From assembly GCA_903921785.1 (NCBI GenBank), contig CAIXRH010000181.1, positions 1-64,000 of the forward strand: a stretch of DNA of 64,000 bases, in the 5' to 3' direction. Shown here piece after piece: positions 1 to 10,114 of this stretch. Position numbers and translations under genes: made by a program. The stretch comes from an uncultured Pseudomonadota bacterium. Its GTDB lineage: Bacteria > Myxococcota_A > UBA796 > SXON01. The first letter of the stretch is position 1. Every line of letters starts with the position of its first letter. The notes below the pieces were generated by a model that was not told the origin of the DNA, did no database searches, and saw only the letters and a list, made by a program, of their open reading frames with translations.

Positions 1-10
1 CGCCCGTCGC

Positions 11-295
11 CGAGCGCAACCCGCCGAGGTCGGGGCGACCGCGGCCACTTGCGAGCGGTTCGCGGCCTCCAGCCGCTCACAACTCGCCGAGGTTCACCAA
101 CCTCCGGGCGTTGTGCACGGCCGCGGGGGCGACCAAGGCGCGGCGCAGGCGCTTGGCGCCCGCCGGCGCCCGCCTCCGAGCACAACCCTCCGAGGTCGGG
201 GCAACCGCCGCCGCTTGTGAGCGGATCGCGGCCGTGGGCGCTCACAACTCGCCGAGGTTCACGAACCGCCGGGCGTTGTGCACGGCCGCGGCGGC
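11..295. repeat. Two tandem diverged copies of a ~166-bp period repeat, each with imperfect CACAAC...GTTGTG inverted arms
   Basis: cgagcgcaacccgccgaggtcggggcgacc (11) recurs as cgagcacaaccctccgaggtcggggcaacc (177); cacaactcgccgaggttcac(c/g)aacc..gggcgttgtgcacggccgcgg occurs at ~78 and ~242. Confidence 0.8.
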
Positions 296-463
296 CATCG
301 CCGCTGACCAACGCCGCGCTCGCCGCCACCACACCCGAGCGCCACAGCGGTGCCGACGGCGACTCGACCGCCGCGCCCGCCGCCGCGGCAACCGTGCCCG
401 CCGGAGCCTGGGCGCGGGGGGCGTTACGGGGGGCCTGCGGCCCCCTGTCCCAAGCTTCTAAGC

Positions 464-754
464 CTACTTCTTGGAGCCGGGCAGCTTGGTGCCGTTCACC
501 CCGTAGTCGTGCTCGCACTCGATGACCACCGCAATATCGCAGTTCGCAGCGTTGATGCACTCGCCCTGTTTCTTCACGTCTGCGCCCTCCTTCCGGGAGT
601 AGCCGCAGCCGGCCATGCACGAGTCGAACGAGGGGTACGCCGCGAACTCGCAGGTTTCGAAGAGGGTCTTGCAGGTGGCGTCGCACACTTCGTCGATCTC
701 GGCGGCAGAGTCGCAGCCGGCGGCGAAGAGCACGAGGAGGAGCAGAGATCGCAT
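464..754 (-). CDS. Small Cys-rich putative lipoprotein
   Basis: ORF 96 aa, signal peptide with lipobox LFAAGC, multiple Cys. Confidence 0.7.
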   Translation of the reverse strand: MRSLLLLVLFAAGCDSAAEIDEVCDATCKTLFETCEFAAYPSFDSCMAGCGYSRKEGADVKKQGECINAANCDIAVVIECEHDYGVNGTKLPGSKK

Positions 755-763
755 GGGGGACTC

Positions 764-2008
764 CTAGTTCGCCAGCACGCCGGTGCCCAGCACGCCGAAG
801 GTGATCACGGTCTGAACATCGCTGCCGTTGTCGGGGCGGACGAAGCGGTCCACCGCGTAGCGGTACATCCCGATGACGAGCAGCGAGCCGCTCGGGAAGC
901 CGGAGAGGTAGTTGCTCGGCACGCGCATGCTGCCGCTGTCGCCGTCGTAGCAGAAGACCTCCCCGAGCGGCGCGCCCGAGGAGGCGTTGTAGGCGTCGAT
1001 CACCACGGCGAACCCGTCGTTCCCGCCGTTGGACGACCACGTGAAGTCCGCGGCCGACTTCTTGATCTTCGCAGCGAACGCCGATCGAGGGTCGGAGTAG
1101 AGCATCTCCATGGGGGTGAGCGCGGAGATCGAGTCGGGCGTGTAGAAGGCGTTCTCGGCGGTGAACGCGGGCACGTCCCCTCCCCCGGCCACCTCCACCC
1201 GGTAGCCGGCGGTGCGCACGAAGTCGTCGGCCGTGAGCCCGTCCGCGCCGTAGACCCCGGCGTCCTCGTCGAGCGCCACGGAGACGTCGGGGTGATCGTC
1301 GGGCCCGTACTCCAGCCAGAGCCGGGAGCCGGCGTCGAGGAACGCCGTCGACGCCTGGGTGGGCGCAGGGTCGGTGACGCAGGTGCCCTTGGCGGGCAGC
1401 CAGCTCACCCAGCTCTTCGGCGTCGGCTGGTGAAAACCCGCGGTGGCGACCACCTGCAGGTCGCTGGTGTACCCGAGGCAGCTCGGGCAGGCGATCTGCA
1501 GGAGGGAGAACTCCACGAGACCGCCGGTCTGCCCGGCGCCCGAGGTGTCCCCGGTGTCGCCCCCGCCGGTGTCCCCGGTGTCGACCGGCTCGTCGGCCGA
1601 CCAGGTGAAGCCGTCTGGGAGGGTGGCGTCGCCCAGGGCGGTGTGCACGGTGACGTCCACCGTGGTCTCCATCCCCGCCGCCGGAGCGGTGACCACGATC
1701 GTCTGGTCGTCGAGGACCGAGGCATCGGCCTCGGCACGGCCGAAGTCCACGGTCACGGCGCCCTGGAACCCGTGCCCGGTGATGGTGACGGCGGTGGCTT
1801 CGTCGGGGAGGCTCCAGTTGGGGTCGAGGGCGTCGATGCCGACGGGGGTGTCCGAGGCGGAGTCCTCCACCACGTCCGGGCGGTTGCTCAGCCCGGTGCG
1901 GCCGCAGCCCGAGAGGCCCCCGGCCAGGGCGAAGCTCCACCCCGCCGCGAGGACCGCAGCCCGACCGACCGCCGATCCGCGGCGAACGCCCGGACCGCCG
2001 ACGGTCAT
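764..2008 (-). CDS. Putative lipoprotein with IPT/TIG-like domain
   Basis: MTVGG... start inside the 424 aa ORF (start approximate); lipobox LSGC; ATAVTITGHGFQGAVTVDFG resembles IPT/TIG. Confidence 0.65.
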   Translation of the reverse strand: MTVGGPGVRRGSAVGRAAVLAAGWSFALAGGLSGCGRTGLSNRPDVVEDSASDTPVGIDALDPNWSLPDEATAVTITGHGFQGAVTVDFGRAEADASVLDDQTIVVTAPAAGMETTVDVTVHTALGDATLPDGFTWSADEPVDTGDTGGGDTGDTSGAGQTGGLVEFSLLQIACPSCLGYTSDLQVVATAGFHQPTPKSWVSWLPAKGTCVTDPAPTQASTAFLDAGSRLWLEYGPDDHPDVSVALDEDAGVYGADGLTADDFVRTAGYRVEVAGGGDVPAFTAENAFYTPDSISALTPMEMLYSDPRSAFAAKIKKSAADFTWSSNGGNDGFAVVIDAYNASSGAPLGEVFCYDGDSGSMRVPSNYLSGFPSGSLLVIGMYRYAVDRFVRPDNGSDVQTVITFGVLGTGVLAN

Positions 2009-2021
2009 CGACCCGCGCCGC

Positions 2022-3152
2022 TCACTCCTCGGCCGCACCCGAGTCCCCGTTGTCCTCGGCCTCGGCGCGGTCGGGATCGTAGAGGAAGTAGCCCACGGCG
2101 GTCTCGTCGCCGTAGTTGTCGGTGATCCACATGTGGATGCGGTTGCCGACGGTGAGCGCCTCGATGCCGCCCACCTCGCCCTCCGGCGTCATGTTCAGCG
2201 GCAGCGGGTCGGGCTCGCGGACCCACTTCCCGGCGTCCTGGTCGTAGGTGGCGAGGCCGAGGAAGGCGTGGGTCGCGAGCTGATAGTTGCCCGACTGCGT
2301 CCAGTCGCCGAAGCCGATGTAGTACATGTACCGGGTGCCGCCGAGCGTGGCGATGGACAGGCCGGTCATGCCGGTGTCGTCCCACGCGCCGTCCGCGCCC
2401 ACGGTGAGGACCGGGGTGTCGTCCGCGTCCCACTTTCCAAGAGAGCTGGCGTTGATCCGGTAGACCTGGCAGGTGCTCGAACGCCCCGACCCGCCGGCGA
2501 CGTAGCCCGTGTAGCCGGAGATGTCGCCGAGCGTGAGGTCCAGCGGCCAGCAGTAGCTGATGGCCTTGCCGCCCATCCCGAGGTCGAAGACCGGGTTCTT
2601 GGCGAAGCGGGTCCACTTCACGCCGTCGGGCGAGGTGCCGACGCCGAGGGCGTCGACGATCTTCGTGGGGTCCGTGTCGTCGTGGATGCCCTGCCAGATC
2701 ATCACGTACTGGGCGGTGGAGGGGTCCCACACCACCTGGTTGCCGGACATGTAGTCGCTGTCGAACGCGTCGCCCTTGGACTGCGCGAGCACCGGGTTGT
2801 CGGCGAACGGCGTGAACGTCGTGCCGTCGGCGCTCGCGGCGTACCCCATGGCGTACGGGGGGAAGCTCGACCCGTTGTCGGTGAGGCCGGTGTACCAGAG
2901 CTGGTACATCGGGTGGCCCATCACCTCGGTGACGTTGAAGCCGGTGGCCCCGATCGTCTCCGCCCAGCCTTCGCCGGTGGTGGTGAAGACCGGGTTGCAG
3001 TCGTACCGGTAGTACGCCGTGGCATCCACCCGGGTGAAGCCGCACTCGGTGATGTCCATCGGGTCGACGTCGGGCGGCTGCGGGTTGACCGTGTAGTCCT
3101 GGTCGCAGGCGGCCAGACCGAGGGCGAGGAGGGGGAGCAGTCGGAGGTTCAT
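2022..3152 (-). CDS. Lipoprotein with GH43/GH32-like five-bladed beta-propeller features
   Basis: MNLRLLPLLALGLAACDQ lipobox; SPDGVKWTRFAKNPVFD-type repeats. Confidence 0.65.
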   Translation of the reverse strand: MNLRLLPLLALGLAACDQDYTVNPQPPDVDPMDITECGFTRVDATAYYRYDCNPVFTTTGEGWAETIGATGFNVTEVMGHPMYQLWYTGLTDNGSSFPPYAMGYAASADGTTFTPFADNPVLAQSKGDAFDSDYMSGNQVVWDPSTAQYVMIWQGIHDDTDPTKIVDALGVGTSPDGVKWTRFAKNPVFDLGMGGKAISYCWPLDLTLGDISGYTGYVAGGSGRSSTCQVYRINASSLGKWDADDTPVLTVGADGAWDDTGMTGLSIATLGGTRYMYYIGFGDWTQSGNYQLATHAFLGLATYDQDAGKWVREPDPLPLNMTPEGEVGGIEALTVGNRIHMWITDNYGDETAVGYFLYDPDRAEAEDNGDSGAAEE

Positions 3153-3174
3153 CACGCGTTCACCATACATCGGA

Positions 3175-4614
3175 TCACCTGCCGTAGGCCGCGACATAAA
3201 GCGCTTCGTAGAGCTCGGCGGCACGATGCCACCCGAAGTCCCGCCGCATACCGTTGTCCTGGATGCGGCGCCACGCCTCCGGGTGCTCGCGGAAGGTCTG
3301 GAGCGCGAACGCGAGCGCTTGAATGAACGCGTCCACGGAGAAGTCGCGGAACGCCCAGCCCGTACCGGTTCCGTTGCCGGGCTCCCACGTGGGGACGGTG
3401 TCCGCGAGGCCGCCGGTGGCGTGCACGATGGGCACCGTGCCGTAGCGCATGGAGTACAGCTGGTTCAACCCACAAGGCTCGAAGCGCGACGGCATCAAGA
3501 AGGCGTCGGCGCCGGCCTCGATGCGGTGGGCGAGCGGCTCGGAGAAGCCGACGATGCCGCGGGCCCGGCTCGGGAACTCCCGGGCGAGCCGCCGCACGAA
3601 GTCTTCGTAGGCGGCGCCGCCGCTGCCGAGCATCACGAATTGCACGTCCTGCCGGAGCAGCCACGGGGCCGCGCCCATGACCAGCTCGATGCCCTTCTGG
3701 TGGTCGAGCCGAGAGACGAGGCCGAAGAGCGGCACGTCCGGGCGCACCGGCAGCCCGACCTCGCGCTGCAGCGCGGCCTTCGCGGCGTGCTTCCCCGAGA
3801 GATCGTCGGCGGTGAAGTTCGTCTCCAGGTGTTTGTCCGTGGCGGGGTTCCACTCCTCGCCGATGCCGTTGAGGATCCCCCACAGGTCCCGCGCGCGGTG
3901 CGAGAACAGGCCTTCGAGGCCGTGCCCGTGGTCGATGCAGAGCTGCCGCGCGTACGTCGGCGACACGGTGACCAGCTTCGCCGCCAGCACCACGCCCGCC
4001 TTCAGGCAGTTGAGCCGCCCGCCCATGTCGCAGGCGTTCCACCAGCGGGTGGAGACGTCCAACCCGGCGAACTCGTGCGCGTCGAACGCGCCGTGGTGGC
4101 CGGCGTTGTGGATGGCGAGCACGGCCGGGCTGGTGGGGTAACGCCCGACCGAGCGGTAGTTCGCTTCGAGGAACACGGGCAGGAGCCCGGTGTGCCAGTC
4201 GTTGGCGTGGAAGAGCACGTCTTCGCCCAGGACCGCGCCGTCGATCGGCACGCGGAGCGGCGCCTCCAGCGCGGCGCGGCAGAGCAACGCGAAGCGGAAG
4301 AGGTTGTCCCCGTACACGCCGTTGTCGTCCCCGTAGATGCCGGGGCGGCGGTAGCTCGGGTGGTCCACGAAGAGGTGGTGCACCCCATCCCGCTCGAGGT
4401 GGTAGTACGCGACCTCGTGGGTGTACCCGAAGAGGTGGACACGGGCGCGAACGCCGGTATCCCACGCGCCGTCGTAGGCTTTGTACCGGGGGCTCACGGT
4501 GACGACCCGGTGGCCGCGCTGCACCAGCGCCCGCGGGAGCGCGCCGCATACATCGCCGAGGCCGCCGGTCTTCGACCACGGGGCGAGCTCGGCGGAGACC
4601 TGCACGATGTTCAT
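3175..4614 (-). CDS. glgA: Glycogen synthase (GT5)
   Basis: MNIVQVSAELAPWSKTGGLGDVCGALPRAL; FGLVSRLDHQKGIEL; PSRFEPCGLNQLYSMRYGTVPIVHATGGLADTV. Confidence 0.95.
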   Translation of the reverse strand: MNIVQVSAELAPWSKTGGLGDVCGALPRALVQRGHRVVTVSPRYKAYDGAWDTGVRARVHLFGYTHEVAYYHLERDGVHHLFVDHPSYRRPGIYGDDNGVYGDNLFRFALLCRAALEAPLRVPIDGAVLGEDVLFHANDWHTGLLPVFLEANYRSVGRYPTSPAVLAIHNAGHHGAFDAHEFAGLDVSTRWWNACDMGGRLNCLKAGVVLAAKLVTVSPTYARQLCIDHGHGLEGLFSHRARDLWGILNGIGEEWNPATDKHLETNFTADDLSGKHAAKAALQREVGLPVRPDVPLFGLVSRLDHQKGIELVMGAAPWLLRQDVQFVMLGSGGAAYEDFVRRLAREFPSRARGIVGFSEPLAHRIEAGADAFLMPSRFEPCGLNQLYSMRYGTVPIVHATGGLADTVPTWEPGNGTGTGWAFRDFSVDAFIQALAFALQTFREHPEAWRRIQDNGMRRDFGWHRAAELYEALYVAAYGR

Positions 4615-4644
4615 GGGGTTGGGGTCTAACGTGCAGCGCCCCGT

Positions 4645-5112
4645 TCACCCCGCCCCCTTCCCCACCATCATCCACATCGCCCCGACCGAAGCCAGGAAGG
4701 CCGGGAACCCGAGGGCGGCCCAGATCCGCGTCCAGCGGTGGTACTCCGGCGGCAACGGAGCGCCGTCGCGCAGCGCCGCCTCGGCCACCCGCAGCATCTT
4801 GAACTGGAGGAACCACGCCGGCAACCAGGTGACCCCGGCGACGACGTACAGCACGATCCCGGTGGCGACCCAGCCGCTCGTCCACGGCCACTTGAACAAC
4901 CACACCATCCCGGCGCCGGTGAGCGGCAACAGGACGCCGGATGGGATCGTGAAGACCCAATCCGCGAAGACGACCGCGCGGTGGGCGAAGACCACGTTCC
5001 GCAGGTCGCCGGAGCGGTCGGCCTGGAGCTTGAGCACGACGGAGGCGAGGCCCGCGCCGAAGAACAGGGTCACCGCGACGATGTGCAGCACCTTGAGGGC
5101 GATGTACGTCAT
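4645..5112 (-). CDS. DUF2269-like integral membrane protein
   Basis: 155 aa MTYIALKVLHIVAVTLFFGAGLASVV...; ATG overlaps the stop of the upstream SDR gene; several TM segments. Confidence 0.8.
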   Translation of the reverse strand: MTYIALKVLHIVAVTLFFGAGLASVVLKLQADRSGDLRNVVFAHRAVVFADWVFTIPSGVLLPLTGAGMVWLFKWPWTSGWVATGIVLYVVAGVTWLPAWFLQFKMLRVAEAALRDGAPLPPEYHRWTRIWAALGFPAFLASVGAMWMMVGKGAG

Positions 5113-6383
5113 CGCGCGCTCCGGTTCCGGGTGGCGATGAGCAGGAGGATCGCCCCGACGAGCGGAATGTTCTTGGTGAGCGGCCCGAACGGGTGCCCCC
5201 AGAGCGGCGAGCCGGTGACCGCGAGGATCACCGAGAAGCCGAGCACCAACGCGAGCTGCACCAGACCGACCCACGCGAGGCGCCACCCGAAGATCGTCGC
5301 CACGCCGACGCCGACCTCCAGCACGCAGGTCGCGTCGACGATCGGGCCCGCGAACGGGCCGCGGATGCCCGCTTCCGCGAGGAGGGCGAGGCTCTCGGCG
5401 CGCGGCCACCCGAACCAGGTCGCCCACGGCGTCGCCAGCCAGATGAACCCCACGGTGAGCCGGAGGAGCGGCACCGCGGCGTCCACCTCGGCGAGCATCG
5501 CCTCCCGGTCCGCGCCGGCCTCGGTGGACAGGCCCTCGGTGAAGCCGCGAGGAACAAAGCCGAACCGCTCGCGGAACGGGCCGAGCTCGCAGGTGGAGCC
5601 CCGCAGGAGCATCGAGAGTTCGTCCCGGGTGATCGGCCCGATCCCCGTGGCCGACCCCACGCCGGCGACGAGGCGCATCAGCGGCAGCGGCACGCACAGC
5701 TTCACCGCGGGAGAGCGCCGCCCGATCCGTCGCCGCAACGCGTCGAGGAGCTGGTTGAAGCTCAGGGATTCGGCCCCGCCCACGTCCCACTCCCCTCCCC
5801 GCTCGGACTCCGCCGCCGCCACGAGCGCCCGCACCACGTCCGCCACGTGGACCGGCTGCACCCGGTACGCGCCGTCCCCGACCACCGGGATCACCGGAAG
5901 CGCGGCCATGGAGCGGAACATCCGCATCGACAGGTCGCCGGGGCCCCACACGAACGACGGGCGGATCACCGAGCCGCCGAGCTGCACGACCAGCCGGTCG
6001 GCGACGCGGCGGGTGCGGAAGTACGGCTCGGGCGACACGTCGTCGCTCCCGAGCGCCGAGACCTGCACCAGCCGCCGCACCCCCGCGGCGTTCGCGGCGG
6101 TGAACAGCGCGACGGGCGCGCGCTCGTGGAGGTCCACGAAGCGCTGCCCCGGCACCTCCCGGATGATGCCCACGGCGTTCACCACGGCGTCCACCCCGGC
6201 GACCGCGGCGGCCCATGCCTCGGGGGTGTGCGCGGCGGAAAAGTCGCCGCGGACCCACTCGACGCCTGGGATGGCCGGCCCCTCGCGGCGGGCGACCGCG
6301 CGGACGGTGTGGCCGGCGGCGAGCAGCGCCCGGAGGAGGTGGCCGCCGATGAACCCGGTGGCGCCGGTGAGGAGGACAAGCAT
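5109..6383 (-). CDS. SDR/NAD(P)-binding epimerase-like protein fused to DoxX-like membrane domain
   Basis: MLVLLTGATGFIGGHLLRAL Rossmann motif; hydrophobic C-terminal ~130 aa DoxX-like. Confidence 0.85.
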   Translation of the reverse strand: MLVLLTGATGFIGGHLLRALLAAGHTVRAVARREGPAIPGVEWVRGDFSAAHTPEAWAAAVAGVDAVVNAVGIIREVPGQRFVDLHERAPVALFTAANAAGVRRLVQVSALGSDDVSPEPYFRTRRVADRLVVQLGGSVIRPSFVWGPGDLSMRMFRSMAALPVIPVVGDGAYRVQPVHVADVVRALVAAAESERGGEWDVGGAESLSFNQLLDALRRRIGRRSPAVKLCVPLPLMRLVAGVGSATGIGPITRDELSMLLRGSTCELGPFRERFGFVPRGFTEGLSTEAGADREAMLAEVDAAVPLLRLTVGFIWLATPWATWFGWPRAESLALLAEAGIRGPFAGPIVDATCVLEVGVGVATIFGWRLAWVGLVQLALVLGFSVILAVTGSPLWGHPFGPLTKNIPLVGAILLLIATRNRSAR

Positions 6384-6392
6384 CGTGGGCGC

Positions 6393-8291
6393 TCAGCGCG
6401 GTCCGCCGCCGCGCCCCGCCGGCTTCACCTCGGCGGTGTTCGCCGGGCCGAGCGAGTCGTCCCCCGGCGCGGAGACGAAATTCTCCGCCGGGAGATCGTG
6501 GAGGTTCCAGCCGACGACGCCGTCGAAGTCGTAGGCGGGCGGCCCGAGGCCGGCGGTGAGCAACGTTCGGAGGTCCCCGCCCGCTTCCATGTCTTCGAGC
6601 AGCAGCACCGAGCTGTAGCCCTTGAGCATCAGCTCCACCGAGCCGTCGCGGAGGTACTCCACGTCGGCGGCGGTGGGGCCGGCCATCGGGGAATCGCCCG
6701 CCATGGACGCGCGGTTCGCCGTGCCCGTGTGCGCCTTCACCGCCGCGAGCTGCCGCGCCGCTACCTCCTGGCTCAGCTTCGAGCCCTCGGTGGCGTCGGT
6801 GGCGCCGAGGGCCCCGGCGCTGATCGGCCGATCGATGACGATCTGCCAGAGGTTCCACAGGCCGTGCTCCTCCAGCGAGGCTTCCCGGAGCCGGATGTCC
6901 AGCGGGTAGGTCACGACCGGACCGGGCGGCAGCACCTCCAGCGCGTCGCGGAGGTGCGCGGGCGGGGTGGGGTCGAAGGTGGCGGGGATCATCGACACCT
7001 TCTGGGGGTAGGTGGTGTTGTCCCAGAAGATGAAGCCGCCGGCGAGCAGCGAGAGCGGGATGGCGAGGCGGCCGAGCTTCGGCCAGATCGTGGCCGTGGC
7101 GACGATGACCGCGCCCGCGCCGAACGCCGACGCGATGACCATGATGCGCGTCCAGCTGCGCATGGCGCGGAGCGAGGGCACCAGCCAGTTCGCCAGCGCC
7201 AGCGGCGACGGCACCCCGGACTCGCAGGCCGCGAGGTTGGTGGGGTTCCAGGCGACCCGCCGGCCGAGCGCGAACGACAGGCAGAACAGCGCGACCAGGA
7301 GCCACGCCGCCTCGGACTTCGGCCGCCGAACCGCCACGAACAGCCCCGCCGCGAGCGGCAGGAGCCCGATGTACGGCTCGAAGTCGAGCTGGGGGAGCTG
7401 CGTGGTCTGGAAGACGCGCACGAGCGCCGCGCCGGCGATGCACCGCGCCGGCTCCATGGTCAGCCCGTTGAGGTCCACCGGAATGCCGAAATTCACCAGG
7501 GCCCACGCCGCCGGGAGGGTGATCGTGACGCTCAGCACCGCCACCAGGGCGACGCGCCCCACCGCCTCGCCGAAGCGCAGCCCGCGCATCCAGAGCAGGC
7601 CGAGCAGCCCGTCGGCCAGCGCCATAAACACCGCGAGGTACCATCCGCCCAGCGCCGCGGCGCCCAGCGAGAGGGCCGCGGCGAGCCCCACCCACAGCGG
7701 CGGCTTCTCGTCGAGCTTCACCTCGGGCCCCGCCAGCGGCGACGGGCGGCGCATCCACCGGTGGAAGAACGCCAGGTGCCAGGGGAAAAGCACCGCCGGC
7801 AGGTACTCGGTGCGCCCCATCTGCGGATAGAGCAGGAAGTAGGGGCTCACGACGAAGACGAGGGCGCCGAGCATCGCCGCCCAGGGCCGGCTCGGGTGGT
7901 CGCCGAGGAGCCGCCGAGTGAGCTGCCACACGCCCATCGCGCCGATGACCGGCACCGCCGCATGGAGCAGGTTCCACCCGAAGATCGCCCCGCGAAGCCC
8001 ACGCCCCCCCAGGAGGTACCCGGGGCCGAAGACCACGATGTTGATCGGGTCCATCAGGTGGGAGGAGAAGGTGTCGGGCCAGCCGACGTCGGCGTGGCGG
8101 AGGAACCCGTAGTGTTGCGGGAAGTCCATCGTCGCCAGCCAGAGGCCCCAGAGGTGGCCGGGGCCCTCGCTGTACAGGCTCGTCGCCGCGAGGGTGAACG
8201 GGTGGAACAGCGCCGGCCCACAGAGGAACCAGGCGCCGAGGAAGCCCACCAGCAAGGCGGGCAGCCACTGGACGCGGCGGAGCACGTTCAT
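6393..8291 (-). CDS. Polytopic membrane protein, GT-C/YfhO-like
   Basis: 632 aa with many hydrophobic segments; GRTEYLPAVLFPWHLAFFHRW. Confidence 0.6.
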   Translation of the reverse strand: MNVLRRVQWLPALLVGFLGAWFLCGPALFHPFTLAATSLYSEGPGHLWGLWLATMDFPQHYGFLRHADVGWPDTFSSHLMDPINIVVFGPGYLLGGRGLRGAIFGWNLLHAAVPVIGAMGVWQLTRRLLGDHPSRPWAAMLGALVFVVSPYFLLYPQMGRTEYLPAVLFPWHLAFFHRWMRRPSPLAGPEVKLDEKPPLWVGLAAALSLGAAALGGWYLAVFMALADGLLGLLWMRGLRFGEAVGRVALVAVLSVTITLPAAWALVNFGIPVDLNGLTMEPARCIAGAALVRVFQTTQLPQLDFEPYIGLLPLAAGLFVAVRRPKSEAAWLLVALFCLSFALGRRVAWNPTNLAACESGVPSPLALANWLVPSLRAMRSWTRIMVIASAFGAGAVIVATATIWPKLGRLAIPLSLLAGGFIFWDNTTYPQKVSMIPATFDPTPPAHLRDALEVLPPGPVVTYPLDIRLREASLEEHGLWNLWQIVIDRPISAGALGATDATEGSKLSQEVAARQLAAVKAHTGTANRASMAGDSPMAGPTAADVEYLRDGSVELMLKGYSSVLLLEDMEAGGDLRTLLTAGLGPPAYDFDGVVGWNLHDLPAENFVSAPGDDSLGPANTAEVKPAGRGGGPR

Positions 8292-8292
8292 C

Positions 8293-10071
8293 CTACTCGG
8301 CGAGCTCGCCGAAGGAGGCGAGGACGACGTCCGCGAAGCTCGCGGAGCAGGAGTTGGTCTCTTCGTAGTGGTCGCCGTTCTCGGTGGTCACGTTCACGAA
8401 GGTGTTGAAGTCCGGCCCCGGCACGATGTACCCGCAGTAGCCGTTGGTGATGCCCAGCGGCGCCTTGTAGGTGCCCGGGAGGAGGTCCATGACCGGCGTC
8501 GGGAGGGTGTCGGAGACGCGGTAAGGCGCGGCGTGGCTGTGCAGGCAGTCGCACGTGCCGTCGCAGAGGGGGCCGTCGCCGTCGCAGTCGCTGGCGACGC
8601 CGATCGACTCGGAGGACTTACACTCGGTGTCCCAGTCGATGGAGCCGCAGTCGGGATCGTACTGGACCCAGCGCCGATCGGTGCTGCGAAGCGACGGGTC
8701 CACCATGGCGGGCTCGTCGGGCACGCCCCAGAACAGCTCGGGGAAGAGCTCCCCGGGCACGCTGCCGAACGTGACCGGGCCGAGCCGTACGACGTTGCTG
8801 GAGACGGGCACACACCCGAAAACGTCGATGTCCTTGCCGTAGCCGGGGCAGCTGGAGTCGCGGACCACGTACTCGTTCGGGGTGTCGAGCAGGTGGAGCT
8901 GGAAGGCCAGCTTGAAGGAGATGTTGTCGACCGGCACGAGGTAGTCGGCGTGGCGGACGGAGATCGCGTCCCAGGGCTGGGCGTCGGTGGCGGAGGCGAG
9001 GCCCGCCTGGGCGACCTCGGTGCCGAAGACCCGCACGAACTCAAAACCGCCGGTGTCGTACCAGACCGGGCTGCCGTCCTCGTTGTACAGCCGGTTGCCG
9101 GCTTCGTCGATGTAGGGGAGCGTGGCGCCGCCGGCGGACTGCATGCCGCCGAGCGCGCCGCTGAGGAACATCGTGGTGCCGCCATCCACCGACCCGACCC
9201 AGTCGCGGATGGCGCCGGGGTAGTCGGCGCTGAGCTCGTTGTGGTCGGAGTCGCTCACCTCGGGGTGCCCCGAGGCGTTGACGATGGTGGCGAGGCGGCC
9301 GTTGGCCCCGTCGAGCTCGATCGTGAGTATCTGTCCGCCCACCACGATCGGGTCGCGGATGTCGTTGAGCCCCTCGAGCACGCTCGCGTCGGGGTTGATG
9401 CCTCCGAACGGCTCGCCGGAGAACTCCGGCGTGTCGAGGTGGGCGACGCCCACCTTCGGTGACACCGCCTCCATCGTGGACGACGCGGTGGCCACGGTCT
9501 CCTGGATCGCGGCGACGATCGACTCCAGGTACGCCGGGTCCGCCCCGGTGGTGACCTCGTCCGGGCCCCAGATGCCGACCGTGTCGGGGCCGGAGTGAAC
9601 GTGGGACGACGAGACGATGAGCCGATCCCGATCGAAGCCGTCGGCCTCCACGAGGTCCTTCACGTCGCGGATGCGGTTCTCGAGGATGCCGATCGCGTCC
9701 ACCCCGACCAGGGCGACGTACTCGCCATCGAGCGAGAAGACGACGGCTGTGACCGTGAGGGGATCGTGCACGCCGTTCGCCGGGCGGTTCGACTGGTAGC
9801 CGGCGATCCAGTAGGGGTCGAAGTGGCCGTTGCCATCGGCGTCGTCAAACGGCTCTTCGCACCCGCCGCGGGTGCCGCTGGGGTCGGTGAGGCAGCCGTC
9901 GAACTGGTGGTTGCCGTTGAGGTCCTGGAAGGTCTCCTGGATCTCCGGCGTGATCTCCACCTGGCTCACGCCCGCGTAGAGCTGCCCGTCGTTTTCCAGG
10001 ATCATCCCGTACGGCGGCGGCGCTTCACCGGAGTCGTCCGTGGCGCACGCGAGGAGCAGGGTGATCAGCAT
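8293..10071 (-). CDS. Neutral/alkaline ceramidase-like lipoprotein
   Basis: VSQVEITPEIQ, VHDPLTVTAVVFSLDGEYVALVGVDAIG, SSSHVHSGPDT resemble ceramidase motifs; lipobox LLLACA. Confidence 0.7.
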   Translation of the reverse strand: MLITLLLACATDDSGEAPPPYGMILENDGQLYAGVSQVEITPEIQETFQDLNGNHQFDGCLTDPSGTRGGCEEPFDDADGNGHFDPYWIAGYQSNRPANGVHDPLTVTAVVFSLDGEYVALVGVDAIGILENRIRDVKDLVEADGFDRDRLIVSSSHVHSGPDTVGIWGPDEVTTGADPAYLESIVAAIQETVATASSTMEAVSPKVGVAHLDTPEFSGEPFGGINPDASVLEGLNDIRDPIVVGGQILTIELDGANGRLATIVNASGHPEVSDSDHNELSADYPGAIRDWVGSVDGGTTMFLSGALGGMQSAGGATLPYIDEAGNRLYNEDGSPVWYDTGGFEFVRVFGTEVAQAGLASATDAQPWDAISVRHADYLVPVDNISFKLAFQLHLLDTPNEYVVRDSSCPGYGKDIDVFGCVPVSSNVVRLGPVTFGSVPGELFPELFWGVPDEPAMVDPSLRSTDRRWVQYDPDCGSIDWDTECKSSESIGVASDCDGDGPLCDGTCDCLHSHAAPYRVSDTLPTPVMDLLPGTYKAPLGITNGYCGYIVPGPDFNTFVNVTTENGDHYEETNSCSASFADVVLASFGELAE

Positions 10072-10114
10072 GGTTACTCCGGGGATCGCGGGCGGGGTAT
10101 CACGATCGCCACGC

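Noticed and set aside
1-525. ORFs 49-525 and 111-461 at the window start
   Set aside because: Arg/Pro/Ala-rich translations of the 166-bp repeat in several frames; no coding signature.
4645-8268. 1207 aa - strand ORF track entry
   Set aside because: Only its C-terminal 155 aa (4645-5112) is real (DUF2269-like); the rest is out-of-frame with the SDR and membrane-protein genes on the same strand.
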